DNA from: Hetaerina americana
Lineage: Eukaryota > Arthropoda > Insecta > Odonata > Calopterygidae
Direction of reading: 5' to 3'
Assembly (NCBI GenBank): GCA_022747635.1
Contig: JAKTNV010000018.1
Coordinates: 3,686,427-3,750,426, forward strand
Length of the DNA: 64,000 bases
Shown here: positions 45,601 to 56,612 of the stretch, one piece after another
How positions within the stretch are numbered: the stretch's first letter is position 1
How the letters are laid out: each line of letters starts with the position of its first letter
The notes under the pieces: generated by a model
Seen by the model: only the letters and a program-made list of their open reading frames with translations
Databases searched by the model: none
Told to the model about the DNA's origin: nothing
Made by a program: the position numbers and the translations under genes

Positions 45601-48600
45601 GAGGAACATGATCCAAAATCTAAACAATTTACATACGAGGTGTGTCTGAAAACTATCCGACCTGCGTTCACATATATCTCCGCATTGGCAATAATCTTCA
45701 TGGTCATCCGGGCCGTGTGGCATCCTTCGAAGTAGTTTTGCCCATTGGAATTGAACCACACGCTCCCAGCAGTGCTTCCACATCTTAAAGTCGTCCTCAA
45801 ACGCAGATTTCGGAATGGCCTTCTGCTCGCATTACTCTGAACCGTCTCGAACCGCTTTCCTTTGAGCACCTTTTTTCACTTTTGGGAACATCCCCTAAAG
45901 TCGCAGGGAGCTAGAGTGTCGGGACTGTAAAGGAGGAGGCTGGCGAAGCCGTATGTACAATCTCCTGTGTTTCGCCATAAATTGCTGCACAACAAGGCTC
46001 GATGAAAGCGCTGGTGTGTGTGTTATTGTGGTGAAGAAGCCAGCCAGTCACCTCGCTTGACCAGATATACACGGTCATTTTCTCATCACGCAATCTTTTA
46101 AGAACTTCAACATAATATTCTTTGTTGATCGTCTGACCTCTTGGAGCAAATTCGTAGTGCACAACACCCTTGCTATAAAATTAAAACGTAGTTCGGATAC
46201 TTTTCCAAAACACCTTGTACATAATTTTCTTTTACTAAACCTTGTATGTTATTTTTTTGGCATGGAAAACAATATCTTATTTTATTTTAAATTATATGCA
46301 AAATGCTGTTTCACTAAATGAGTATTTCTCTTTACAAGGAAGATCGTGGAGTGAATTATGATCGCTGAATGAGGTTCCACCGTTCATTCACTTTCACTGG
46401 TAATATCACAATTTTTCCTATTTCCATGCTTAGCACTTAACTACTTTTGGCTGACAAAGGACCACCAAGTGCAAATAATGGGCAATTGGGAATTTCTTCA
46501 CAAACCCTATCAATAAATTATCATCAAAAAATTTTCTCTTTCTGAAATAGATAAGTTTCAAAAATGCTTAAAGATGCACTTTAAATAATAAGATATATTG
46601 GAAACAAATTAGCAGCATCAAAGGGGTGGCACTTATACAGTTTAAAGATTTAAAAACTTTAACATTAACATGTTTAATCAATCAACTGTTTGAAAACTTT
46701 TATTGGAAATTGAATTTGACATAATTTAGCCTGTAAGTGACCCATTACTTGTCCATTTAAACAGATCTCATCTGAAGAGTAACGGTAAGTCTGCACTGAG
46801 AAAATTATTCGAGAAAATTTTTTTTTCTAAAATGGAAAAACTCTCCTCCAAAATGTTCAAATGAACTTTACAACTTTAAATAGAATGATGAAAAACTATT
46901 AGTGGTTAAATTAAATTTTAGACTGAGCCATCACATTGAGTCATCTAATGCCTTCTTACACTGATTCTACATGGTGAGATAAGGTCATAAAAGTTTGATT
47001 TTATTGAAGATGAACATTTGGAAACATGGCTGTAATTTGGCTGATTTTTGGATTTTTGCAAAATAATAAAAATTACACATTTTTTTCAAAGAGACAGACC
47101 TGCCATTTTAATGTAAATCTGGGGTTTAAGGACGGTACCCTGGGAAATAAATGAAAATGCCTGGATATATAGGGAATGGCAGGATTTGATTTTGAAGCGG
47201 TGTGTTTTGTGTTCATTACTTAACTTCATAGCAAACCTTCAAATGGGTTGCTAAATCATTCTGCAGCAGTCTGGTACAATAGGTAATGAAACTTTGGCAC
47301 ATACTATTGCTGTTGCCTCGCCTGCGCCATCGCCCCCAAGACATACATAGACACACCCTTCGGGGCACCAGCCATTGTGACCACTCTACACTGATTAATA
47401 ATACCAATTTAAGTAGAGCCAAGTTGTTTTCAGCATAACTTCAACAATTGTTTTTAATACACTATCCACTTTAAACTATAAAAGGAATGAAAATGATATA
47501 TATTCCGAGAAATCATTACAGAATCATGCTTACTAAAACATGTCATAAAAACTAAAATTTAATCTAATATTACATGGAATTATATTGATATCTGCACGTT
47601 CAGAAAAATTTATTCTTTAAGAAAATGGTTTGTGGATTACTAATCATTATATCAAGCAATAACTTGTGACATTGTTAAGTTCCAATGACCAAGATCACTA
47701 AAATGCTACAATTTAAATTTGGGGTGGATCTTGAAAAATAGGGACGTGGTAGCCTATTGGGTACAATGACGTGGTGCTGACCAGAAGGGCCTGGGTTTGA
47801 TTCAGGGTGACACCTTTAGAGCACTCATCTCTTCACAAAACTGTGGAATTTTTAGGGGGCCGGTTCATCCTGGGAAACCATAGGCCACATACAGGGAATA
47901 AGGGAACACGCCCCCTTCACTGCAATAAGCATGAATTTAACACGCTACTGGGCTTCGTACTAAGTGAGCTCCACCCTCGCCTATTAAACCAACCTTTGGT
48001 TTGATCAATACAGTTTGTTAGACCTAGACAAAATATTTGAAAGCAACAAATTTTTAAATCTGAATCCACCAATTCTGACCATTTCAGAATGCAAAAGGTT
48101 CTCATGCCCTACCAATTATTGACCAAATATTACTTCAGCTAGCACAATGAATTTACTTTGACTGTGTAATGAAACAGTGTCCATAAAACGTCACCTGCTC
48201 ATAGATCTGGACAGCCTTCTCATATTTCTCCAGTTGAGCGGCATACTGGGCCACCTTCAGGAGGCATTTGTTAGCCGAGGAGTTGCTCTCCTCCCCTCGG
48301 AAGTAGTCGGCTGCCTGCTCGTAATGCGAAATTGCCCTGTCAAGGTCAACAGAGCCTCCACTGCCCCCTCCACAGTCTCCACCTTCATAGAGCTCAGCAA
48401 TCGACTGATGATGCTTAGCCGCCAGGGTGAAGCGACCCATGTCCGTGTAGATCTCAATTGCCTTGAGCAGGCACGTCACAGCATCTGGAAGGGGCAGAAC
48501 AAAACAGGCCATCAAGACATCTGGAGGTGACACTCCCCTTCCGAGGCAAATGTATACATTGAGAAAATTCAGAGATTTTTGTCGAAGTCTAACTATGCAT

Positions 48601-51600
48601 CCCTTTTTCTATTGTGGTGTTTAAACTAGATCATAGCTATGACTAAAACATTTCCTCTGGTTATAAGCAGCAATCTGTGGGCACCTTTTATTCACCTATT
48701 CTAGTTCGAATTGAATAAACAGTCTTGATTCAAATCCAAATTAAATGAAACTTGCGTAGTTATGCCTTCTTTAAGTGACTTCAGTTATTAGACTAAGTTT
48801 TGAGCAAATGTTTTATCCTTTTTATTCATTTAAATAAAATTCCTTGTTTATCTCAAATCAACCCTCAGAAAATCTAGATACAATACTTCCAACTTGACAT
48901 ATTTAAAAATTAAGTAATATAAATAAATCCTAATCTTAATAAAAATAAAGTTCTGGTTCTGAGACCAATCACGACACCACAGTACAAATTAATGGATTCT
49001 AATGTTTGCATAAATAGGATACAAATATGCAAGATAACAAAGCCTCAGCCCAAGTTGGACACACGTATTTTTCTGGGAATTTTTTTGAAATGAAAAAATT
49101 TGTTAAAATTTTTAAAATTGTAGCAATTTCTTTTAAATTTATTTTATGAGTGCATAATTTTTACAAGAAGCTGCTACCATGAAATTAATGGTCTTAAATT
49201 ATTTCTTTAAGAGTTACCTTCAAAGAAAAATGGCAAAACCACAAATGTTGTATACAAAACTAACTGTACTGCAATACTGGTCAATTTATGATGCATACAA
49301 TACTGTATTGCATTAATCATGCCATATTTGTTGCGATATCAGCATTTCAGTACTACATTGCATATTTACAAAAGGAATTATTTCATCAGGAATTATTTAT
49401 ATATTTACATACATGACACAACCATCCAAAGGCCATACACGAAGGCCTTTAATACAAATTATACCTGTATACAGTCACAGCAGTAAGGATAAATTAGTCC
49501 GATAAAGCCCAGGAATAGCTACTGGTGATGTTAAAAAAAAATTAATTAGTGGGGAGCATTAAAGAAATGAAGTTATGGATTTTACAAAGTAAAAAATGTA
49601 AATTAAATTGGTAATCCTTTAGAAGTCAAGGACAAAATGCAGCCCGGACACCTAAGTCTTCATTTCTTGGACAAAAATATTAGGTTCACTATGGAGAAAG
49701 AACTCAACGAGTCCATTAACTTTTTAGATATAACTATAACTAAAAATAATTGGCAACTGGACTTGACTTATCAAGAAGCTATCGAGTTGTCTTCGTGAAC
49801 CAGCCCATACACAAAATATATCGTCTACGTAACAGAGCCAACAGACTATGTTTTTCACCAAGTTGTTGGAAGAGGAGAACAGAACACTTTCCACCTGGTC
49901 CATATAGATGTCCGCTAGTAGAGGAGATACAGGTCTGTGGGATCATTCACTCCAGGTCAAGACATCATTTCCCACAAATATTAGCGGCGTTCAACTCAAT
50001 GGTCCACCGTTTGACTAGCATTCTTTTATCTCCACAAAATACCCAAAAAGAACTTAAAATAATAAAAATGATAGCTGAAAAAAACTGTTTTTGCTCCCAG
50101 TTAGTCAAAAAATTGCATTGAAAAAATTAGAGAAAATAGCGGTAAAATGTATTTTCAAATCAACCAGATTCTTTGCAGGAAACAATATTAAACCAGCCTT
50201 CTATAATAGAGCCAACTTAGGGAACTTTTTATCAAACTGCAAAGACCAAATTCCCATAAGGGAAAGGAGTAGAGTTTATAAATTGTGTTGTGAGTGCTCT
50301 GCCTTCTACATTGGACAAACCGGGAGGAAATTCAGCGATCGCCTAAAAGAACATCACACCTGTTTTAAACATGGGAATCTTTCTTCCAATTTTGCCCAGC
50401 ACCTTATAGAAAATAACCCCTCCATTGACTTTGTCCCTAAAATTCTACAATTAGAGAAAAAAGGCTTAAGATTAGATGCCTTGGAACGGTTGGGAATTTC
50501 AAAGAACAATCATCAAAAGAGTATGTTATTCCTCATGTTCCCCCCTCCTGGACCTCCCTCTGCTCCATGGACCCTCTCCTTTCCCCCCAGATGCCATACC
50601 CAACAGCCTTCTCCCCCTCTCCCTCATTCACACACACACATACCACTTTCCCTTCTCTTTCCCCTCCTCCCACTTCTCAAACACCTGCCCCCTCCTCTTC
50701 TCTGTCTACTATATCAAGCTCTGTGTCTTTCTGTACATTACCTGATGATGACTTAGTAAGTAGAAACCCGGTTCGTGTTTAATAAAATATACGTGGAATA
50801 ACTAAGTATTTCTTTTCCAAAAAGCTACCATGTTATTCAAGTACCTCAAAGACGGCTCACAGAAAAATCAGAAGCAAACTATTTAGTACAGTTCATATTA
50901 ACACTTCTGCCATGCAATTACTTCTTCTATTATGATTTTAAAAATGATTACAATGCACCAAATAGCCAGGTAACTAATTTCATTTAAGTAACAAATAAAA
51001 TGCAAACAAATTACCTAGATAGAGAAAACTAAAGAAATATAATATTAAAAAAATGTTATCACTGCAGAGGTAGAAAGCTTTTACATCTATTTCAGCGTCA
51101 TAAGTGTAAATTTGAGCAATTTGCTGAAATGATTTAAATGGAATTCAATCTAAACCACTAATAAATTACATAAACTCAAGGACTGCCCAAATATGGGCTA
51201 TGTAATTTCAGTTTTCTACGAATTTTCTTTCTCATTCCCATAAAACAGATGGGCATTTGTCAAAACAATTCCTTGCATGTTTTGAAGTGATTATCGGCAC
51301 ATAATTGAGTCATCATGTTCACCAAACATTTTAATAGGCAAAGGAGTTTACGACTACACAGTTACATTTCACTTCACTCCCTCATATCAGGCAGACACCC
51401 TTCCACATCCATACATAGCAAAGATTCTAATACAATGCTAACCGTTAGGGTCAGATTTCTTGTAACAATTGGCAGCATCTACATAGGAAGTGGCAGCATC
51501 ATGACGTGAGCCGGCCTTGGCATGAAGGGCTGCCGCTTCACAGAAGGCATTGCCGGCAGCAGCCCATTTCTTGCCCATCTTGAACGTGTTGGCGGCACGC

Positions 51601-51637
51601 TGATAGCATTCAATGGCATCTTCCACTTTGGCTGACC
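39061..51637 (-). CDS. alpha-SNAP (soluble NSF attachment protein), 3' four coding exons
   Basis: Alpha-SNAP is the cytosolic adaptor that recruits NSF ATPase to spent SNARE complexes so they can be disassembled after membrane fusion. Four minus-strand exons join in frame: 51443-51637, 48195-48484, 39994-40167 and 39061-39210. They encode about 268 residues, against roughly 290 for the family. Landmarks in order are [20 protein letters not shown], the TPR-like helices with [58 protein letters not shown], and the diagnostic C-terminus [20 protein letters not shown] ending in DNSDLR. The terminal leucine motif needed to stimulate NSF is therefore present. Phases match at every junction. The first ~25 residues (the membrane-contacting N-terminus) are not found up to 64000 and probably lie outside. 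A glycine/serine-rich loop ([11 protein letters not shown]) in exon 2 of this set is unusual. The introns are about 3.0, 8.0 and 0.8 kb and carry TEs. Confidence 0.95.
39246..39270. repeat. (AG)n microsatellite in the last intron
   Basis: Uninterrupted GA/AG run about 40 bp upstream (in gene direction) of the terminal exon acceptor. Confidence 0.9.
39590..39626. repeat. (ATT)n microsatellite in the last intron
   Basis: About twelve ATT units. Confidence 0.95.
39994..40167 (-). CDS. alpha-SNAP exon (third of four seen)
   Basis: Acceptor TTAAATTAG|GTTGCT, donor TTGAAG|GTGAGT. A 58-codon phase-0 exon from [20 protein letters not shown] to [14 protein letters not shown]. Confidence 0.95.
41177..41835 (-). 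mobile_element. internally deleted mariner, 659 bp
   Basis: TA flanks at 41175-41176 and 41836-41837. The terminal repeats are TGAGCATTGTCCAAAAAGT and CAAGTGCTATCCAGAAAGT, the latter read as reverse complement. The transposase remnants are the DNA-binding part ([17 protein letters not shown], then [16 protein letters not shown]) and the extreme C-terminus ([14 protein letters not shown]). The catalytic domain is missing, so this copy could only move if a related transposase acted on it. Confidence 0.82.
42091..42297 (-). mobile_element. tRNA-derived SINE, family 2, copy a
   Basis: Minus strand: head with GGCGCGGGGTAACG (A box) and GGGTTCGATTCCCGCC (B box), body TTTTCCTCCACCTAGGGCTT, and an (AATAA)n tail at 42091-42120. 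A second copy lies at 56613-56813. Confidence 0.85.
43911..43950 (-). ncRNA. hammerhead ribozyme motif B, complete core
   Basis: Minus strand, 40 nt. The order is GUAC, CUGAUGA, stem II (ACGC/GCGU closed by UUGA), GAA, ACCGGU, U, GUAC. All conserved core residues are present. Stem I is GUAC/GUAC and stem III is the palindrome ACCGGU, which could pair between two molecules. Identical to motif C. Confidence 0.85.
44566..44605 (+). ncRNA. hammerhead ribozyme motif C, complete core
   Basis: Plus strand: GUAC 44566-44569, CUGAUGA 44570-44576, stem II region 44577-44591, GAA 44592-44594, ACCGGU 44595-44600, U (cleavage site) 44601, GUAC 44602-44605. Mirror copy of motif B in the other arm. Confidence 0.85.
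44822..44893 (-). tRNA. tRNA-like unit (tRNA pseudogene or SINE head), left
   Basis: 72 nt with a near-cloverleaf. The D arm has GCTTAAC/GTTAAGC, the anticodon stem is CTCGG/TCGAG with loop TTGGACA, and the T arm is CTGGG/CCCAG around TTCGAAT. The acceptor stem pairs with one clear mismatch. GGA would be the anticodon by position, but C at position 37 is abnormal, so a working tRNA is doubtful. Confidence 0.45.
44980..45051 (+). tRNA. tRNA-like unit (tRNA pseudogene or SINE head), right
   Basis: Inverted partner of the left unit, 72 nt. The acceptor GCCTCGA/TCAAGGC pairs at six of seven positions. The T arm CGGG/CCCG encloses TTCGAAT. The anticodon loop TCGGACA has C instead of U at position 33, which argues against function. 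Confidence 0.45.
45255..45410 (+). mobile_element. Penelope-like 3' end with degenerate hammerhead
   Basis: A C-rich stretch (45262 on) is followed by GUACCUGAUGA (45336-45346) and GAAACGCAUUGCAC (45361-45374). The core boxes remain, but stem II (CCA/UCG) and the stem III hexamer ACGCAU no longer pair well. It appears related to motif E, whose hexamer is ACGCGU. No coding part is recognised. Confidence 0.5.
45634..46219 (-). mobile_element. internally deleted mariner, ~586 bp
   Basis: Boundaries include the TA at each end. The terminal repeats are CGAGGTGTGTCTGAAAACTA and CAAGGTGTTTTGGAAAAGTA, both followed by TCCGA. Minus-strand remnants of the transposase are [20 protein letters not shown] and KRLRDEK, then a broken WLLHHNN catalytic block, and the C-terminus [14 protein letters not shown]. 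The DNA-binding half is gone. Confidence 0.85.
47741..48000 (+). mobile_element. tRNA-derived SINE-like repeat, family 4
   Basis: An A-box-like GTGGTAGCCTATTGGGTA and a B-box-like GGGTTTGATTCAGG are spaced as in a tRNA. About 190 bp of body follow. No second copy is seen in the window, so the family assignment rests on the head alone. Confidence 0.5.
48195..48484 (-). CDS. alpha-SNAP exon (second of four seen)
   Basis: Acceptor CCTTCCAG|ATGCTG, donor GAGCAG|GTGACG. It encodes [28 protein letters not shown], the Gly/Ser-rich insertion, [20 protein letters not shown] and [20 protein letters not shown]. Length 290 nt, phases 1 to 0. Confidence 0.95.
49630..50810 (+). pseudogene. Penelope-like element, RT end plus GIY-YIG endonuclease
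   Basis: The plus-strand frame begins in the RT C-terminal region ([20 protein letters not shown]), passes through [19 protein letters not shown], and after a frameshift near 50100 gives the C-terminal endonuclease frame (50091-50756). That reads [20 protein letters not shown] with DRLKEHH, then [18 protein letters not shown]...FYIGQTGR is the GIY-YIG signature. A proline-rich tail runs into a hammerhead motif and an A-rich end. The copy is 5'-truncated. Confidence 0.85.
50738..50777 (+). ncRNA. hammerhead ribozyme motif F at the Penelope 3' end
   Basis: CUGAUGA 50742-50748, stem II ACUU/AAGU closing AGUA, GAA 50763-50765, ACCCGGU 50766-50772, U, CGUG. The core is intact. Stem III has one extra C relative to ACCGGU. 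Stem I pairing is poor. Confidence 0.65.
51443..51637 (-). CDS. alpha-SNAP exon (first of four seen)
   Basis: Acceptor: a tandem AGAG at 51638-51641 allows the exon to start at 51637 or 51639; the former keeps a GG|TCA glycine codon as in the family's GGS motif. Donor: ACG|GTTAGC with GT at 51442-51441. It encodes [20 protein letters not shown] through NCYKKSDPN, the first TPR-like helices. It ends with one base of a codon that is completed to Asp by the next exon. Confidence 0.93.
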
Positions 51638-52589
51638 CTCTGTCAAAAGCAGATAGTGTGGCATTATAACATAAGGAAATACAATTGGTGACAAGCAATA
51701 ACAACATCAAAATTTTGCCCACCAATGAACTAGAAGCTGTGTAATAATCTAAAGCTTCCAATCAATTGGCCACTGTAAGTGGCTAAAAATAATTGGGAAA
51801 AAATATGAATGCATTTTCAAATGTTTCAGTTCTAGTTGGTAAAAGTCGTATGCACACTTCAATCATTATGTGCTAATTAGGATTGAAGTTGATGAGAGCG
51901 TGGTGGTAATTAGACAAGGAAGGTGAATCAACAACATGTAATTGGATAGACTTCTGTCTGCTTCTTCAGGAGGGAATGCACATGCATCCCAATGGATGAA
52001 ATGCCTCATGTTACCACGGCACACCACGCGGTATGCAGCATGTACCCCACAACATCCCTTTCTATCCGAGTCAACTGTTAAGGAAAGCCAGCACATGGCC
52101 ATCCTCCCACATCTCAAGGATTCAAGATCCTCCCCTCAAATTTGCCCAAATCAGAAGCATGAATTATGGTAGGCAGAACCACACCCGGGGTTTAACGAGG
52201 CCACCAAAGAAATATGGCGCAACACTAACAATTTCCAATCAAGGGAATTTTGCCATTTTAGTGTCTACTGTTATCTTTTTGTCACACTTACAACACCCAA
52301 TGCCATGGTCATGACCATGTCATATACAAGGTCAGGTAACAATTTTTCCTGACTTACTGAATCCAGAAACATCAGTGCGCATGATTGTATAGGCATTGAC
52401 AGGATGGCACTGAACACCATCATACTGAATATTTGGCGATGTGACAGATCCAAGCTTAACTTGTCCCAAAGGAGTTTGGATGGACAACTAGGAGCAGAGT
52501 TGAGTATCTACTTGAAGACCACCTGCAAGTACACTGTTGCAAATCCTCAACCCAATACAGTCCCCACTTAGCACCTCACATCATGCTTG

Positions 52590-52815
52590 GTTGCTATAAT
52601 TAAAGTGTCAATACCTTGGAATGCTGGAAGTGATTTAGAGGCATAATATTTTCTGCTAGAGTGTTCATGCACATTGCATCATTTGACCAATGCAGATGAA
52701 TTTCCGGGATGTGAATAACACCCAAGATTAGTAAAACACCTATTAAGTTATTCATTTCTGCAAGGGTAACTGGTACTGAACATTTACGGCAGCATATTAT
52801 CTGTATGACAACTTG
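52590..52815 (-). pseudogene. piggyBac-like transposase fragment
   Basis: The minus-strand frame reads LAEMNNLIGVLLILGVIHIP, then EIHLHWSNDAMCMNTLAENI and MPLNHFQ. This pattern (E-I/M..-IG-LL--G-----P----W, then --I--MP-N-F) matches the start of the piggyBac DDE domain. Only about 65 residues remain. The mariner at 52819-53761 borders it directly, and I see no continuation on its other side. Confidence 0.55.
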
Positions 52816-52818
52816 CAC

Positions 52819-53761
52819 TACCCTGTCCAATAAATACGCAAACTGATGCCATTAAAAACTTTATTTAGCAAAATTTAGCCCACATTGATTTTGTCCCCCT
52901 TCAAAGCACACTCCATTCGCATGGCTATGCACTTACTCCATCTCCTTCTATTCCACCATTCAAAGCACCCTTTTGGATGTCCTCAAGGCAGTTAGGCTTT
53001 TTAGTTTTCTCGCCGTTTCTTACTTTACTGTGTCTTCCGCTTCTTCCCAGTGATATGTCTCCTCAACATATTTTTGTATTTTGGGAATAGGAAAAAGGCG
53101 TTAGGGGCGATATCAGGCGATTAAGGAGGATGATCAAGGATCAAGGTGATTGAATTTTTTGCCAGAAACTGGCGAACAATCAATGCCGAATGAATGTTCA
53201 GGTGCATTGTGTCATGGTGAAGGATACATCCATTATGCTCGGCTAAAATAGTGTGCACTGTTGATTCTCCTGAATCCAGTCCATTGGCTATCATTCGGAC
53301 AGTTTTACGACAATCGGTAAGAAGGACAAGGGACCGCACACGATCAACGTTGTCGTCAACACAGGTGGTTGAAGGTCGTCACGGCCTTGCATCATCACAC
53401 ATGGTATCTTGTCGGCTATCTTTAAAACGCTTAATCCACTTGAAAACAGATGTGTTCTTCAGAGGATTATCACCGTAAACAGCTGTCAACATTTCAGTTA
53501 TTTCTTGATAACTTTTACCGCACTTACCCAAAAACTTGATGTTGATTCGTTGCTCCGTGATTTCGTCAATTTCCATTTTCAACAAACAGTAAAAACAAGG
53601 GCAACAGAAACTAACATCACTGGCACCATTATATGCACAGCTTGATGATCTGCCAAGCACAGATGGTCTCAGGCAACTAGCGCTGCTAGTGGGCAGGGCT
53701 ATAGTCAACGGCATGGCCACATGATTGCACCAGTTCGTGCATTTATTGCACAGACCACGTA
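52819..53761 (-). mobile_element. mariner, partly deleted, ~940 bp
   Basis: The ends at TA have related terminal repeats around CAATAAAT(A/G)C(G/A)C(A/G)AACTG. Minus-strand transposase blocks are MEIDEITEQRINIKFLGKCG, YGDNPLKNTSVFKWIKRFKD, CRKTVRMIANGLDSGESTVH, then GCILHHDTMHLNIHSALIVR (D249-like block, altered), and further C-terminal residues in broken frames. MDETW is missing, so there is an internal deletion. Confidence 0.82.
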
Positions 53762-54134
53762 CAGTGCAAAAGAACTTGGCTCAATCACTATCTCACGCTG
53801 ATTCCTCAAGCTCTGGGCAACATTCTGGTAATCAAGTATGCTTCGTAACTGAATCCCATGCACTGTTAATTACTCCTAGTCCTATCACTAGATTAATCTG
53901 ATGTCCCTAATCCAAATTAGTAGATTCAGATTCGACTCAGAAGAATAAAGATTTCTGATAAGTGCCCCTAATCTAGGCAAACAACTTGGTTGGCCCAGAT
54001 TTTCTTCGGAGTCCTCAATAAGCTCACTGAAGCAAGTCTTAAATCAACACTCTCTTCATCTCCAAAAATCAAGAAAAAAAGTGGTACACAGTTTAGAATG
54101 AACATAGAAAACCACGAACACATTAATCAACCCA

Positions 54135-54385
54135 AAGGTCGGTTTGGTAGGTGATGGTAGAGTTCACCCAGTACTAAGCCCGACGGCGTGTGAAATCCAC
54201 ACATCAGGGTAGGAGGGCCAGTTCCTTTCCCTGTGCCGGTTATGGTTTCCCAGGAAGATCTGGTACCCGAAAAATCACATAGCTTGGGTGGAGATGCAGG
54301 TGCCCAGAGTGCCTTGCCCGAGAATCGAACCAGGGACCCTCCAGGCAGCAGTCCAACGTTTTACCCACCGGACTACCGCGACCCA
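54135..54385 (-). mobile_element. tRNA-derived SINE, family 3, copy b
   Basis: The minus-strand head reads GGGTCGCGGTAGTCCGGTGG with B box GGTTCGATTCTC, then a body shared with 12675-12880. Confidence 0.8.
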
Positions 54386-54512
54386 GAATTAACATATTAC
54401 GGTAAAATATCTCCCAATAATTCAAATGAGGTCATAATATTTTAAATGCAAAACCAAATAAACTATTTCAATATGACTTACAGAGTTAGTTTCCGAAAAC
54501 CCAGTCCATGTT

Positions 54513-54548
54513 CACTCTGATGAAGGAAAGCTATGAAATGCATTCATA
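54513..54548 (+). ncRNA. possible hammerhead-like motif
   Basis: CUGAUGA 54517-54523 and GAA 54535-54537 are followed by the palindrome AUGCAU (54538-54543) and U. Stem II is at best two pairs. Spacing and the palindromic hexamer fit the family, but no Penelope coding sequence is nearby. Confidence 0.3.
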
Positions 54549-56612
54549 CTTTCAATTCTAGCACAGTTTAATTCCAATACACTTATCTAATGAAATTCTT
54601 CGCCGTTGGACATATAAATGCGGCAGAGCTTAGTAATTGTAATAAGAATGATCAATACGAAATATTGATATATTTTGGTAAACTTTAATCTTTCAGGCTA
54701 ACTATACAACGTTGTGAATTCCATAAAAAGTACTACATTATCTTTTGCGTGGAATTATCCTACACCTGATATTAGACACACTGAGGCTGATACAATCAAC
54801 ATGAAACAACTGCCTATGAGAGATGTATTGACAATAAACAAGCAGAGAGAAATGCACATAAAAAAAATTATTGATACAATACGATACGATTGATACGATA
54901 TATAAGATTATGAAACTTCGTAGTTATGTAGTTATCGGACCGCAATAATAAGTCTCACTGAAGTGATTCACCATTTTGACTCCAAGTCAATACTAGAACA
55001 GTACCTCAAATTGATCATTTCATATCCATTCCAATTTGCGGGACGGCCTGAAATAGCATTGGATGACAATAGGATTGAGGATACATACTTAGTAATATTC
55101 ATCTGAAGGCTAAGGAGCACGAAATCTAATCTATCATTTTCAGAAACTCTTGAGTTGGGAATTTCTGTTTTGGTGCCCCACTTGACCATTCTCAAAATAC
55201 TGTTGCCTGGAAAAAATGACATTGATTGACGTGTCCACGGGTGGGTCACCCCACCAGATCAGGAAATTTTAACTACCAGACTTGGTGAATAAACCACAAC
55301 TAAAAGATATAAAACATTTAAATCGGTATGTAAGCAATTAATTTGAAAAGAGTACCATAAAATGTAATAGAAAATCTAAAATTTTAAATTGTTAACCCAC
55401 CACCCGATATGCACTACTTTTCAGCAGCAGCCACAAGGGCATGAATAGAAAATCGCATGCCAGGTTGGGCACGTCAAGCGAGGTACTGACTGCAGGCACC
55501 ACTTTTGATTTGACCCGGCCCTCTTCTCCTCTCCACGCCCACTCCCGCATCCGTCGGCCACCACCTCTCCCTCCACCCTAAGCAAATCCACCAACACTAT
55601 GCCTTCCCTCCCACCCCAACCACTAAACATCACCAAAGACCCACCTGACAGTACGGTGGCCTCGCCTTCCTCTCACACGGCTCAGTCCCTCACCAATCTA
55701 TTCCCTTAATTAAGGGGTAAATGCGCCCCTCCATCCCTTCCACCCCCGAGTGCCTATCCTGACTACTAACCCTCCATCCTATATTTTATTTATTTTAAAA
55801 CATTGCTCACATACAGCAGTGGCGCCAATTTACAGTGAAAAATATAACAAACATAAAAGAGGACAAAAGACAATAACAGTATAACAATAACAACGAGAAA
55901 CAAGCATGGACCGGGGAAAATTTTAATTTACCATCCCTTCATAGCACCCTGTTTCACTCCCAAACACAATCCATCCTAGAACGCTAACTCTGCCACCCAA
56001 ATCCTCACATTTTTGTAAGCCTGTTCCCCTCCGCAGTATCTTTTTCATTCCTTCAAATGCCAAACTTATCATTCTGCAGCTGGAATCACCAATCTTAAAA
56101 AAGCTCTCCCAACATTGTTTTTACTTCCCAAGACAAAGGATCCACAGGATGAGTAGCCAACACCTATAAATACAATTAATGAAGCTAGCACACAGATGTC
56201 TCTCCGATACCTCTGATTACACACCCAAACCCAACGACCCAAACCAAACATTTTATCAAATCAATTTTTTTCTCAAGAGGTCCAGCAGGTTTATTTGCGA
56301 TGAACACTTCCATGCTTGTCTTCCCTTCTATATTCCTCCCGTAATTTGAAAAGGAATATTCCTGGCGGGCCCATTGTATCTCCACACTACTAACTACTTG
56401 ACTGAAAGAATCTTCACATTTGTCGAACCTTCCCTTCCAACAAGTTTCCACTCCCTCCCTTTGTCAAAGACACCAGCCATTTGCAACTAGCTCCTGAACT
56501 CAAACACTTCCTCAAAACGCCCTAATCACCACTTTAACCAATTGCATCATCTCTCAATTGCACTTCTTCATTTCTTACCACATAGGTCACTCCTCCTCCT
56601 TCCCCTATTCCA

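Larger units (their letters stand above)
40168..48194 (-). other. alpha-SNAP intron, 8.0 kb, TE-laden
   Basis: It contains a deleted mariner (41177-41835), a SINE (42091-42297), a Penelope element with inverted ends (43874-44642), a tRNA-like inverted pair (44795-45078), a Penelope 3' end (45255-45410), another deleted mariner (45634-46219) and a tRNA-like SINE (47741-48000). Stretches 40168-41170, 42300-43870 and 46220-47740 are AT-rich with nothing else recognised. Confidence 0.85.
48485..51442 (-). other. alpha-SNAP intron, 3.0 kb
   Basis: It holds a Penelope-like element (49630-50810, opposite strand). 48485-49629 and 50811-51442 are AT-rich without recognised features. Confidence 0.85.
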
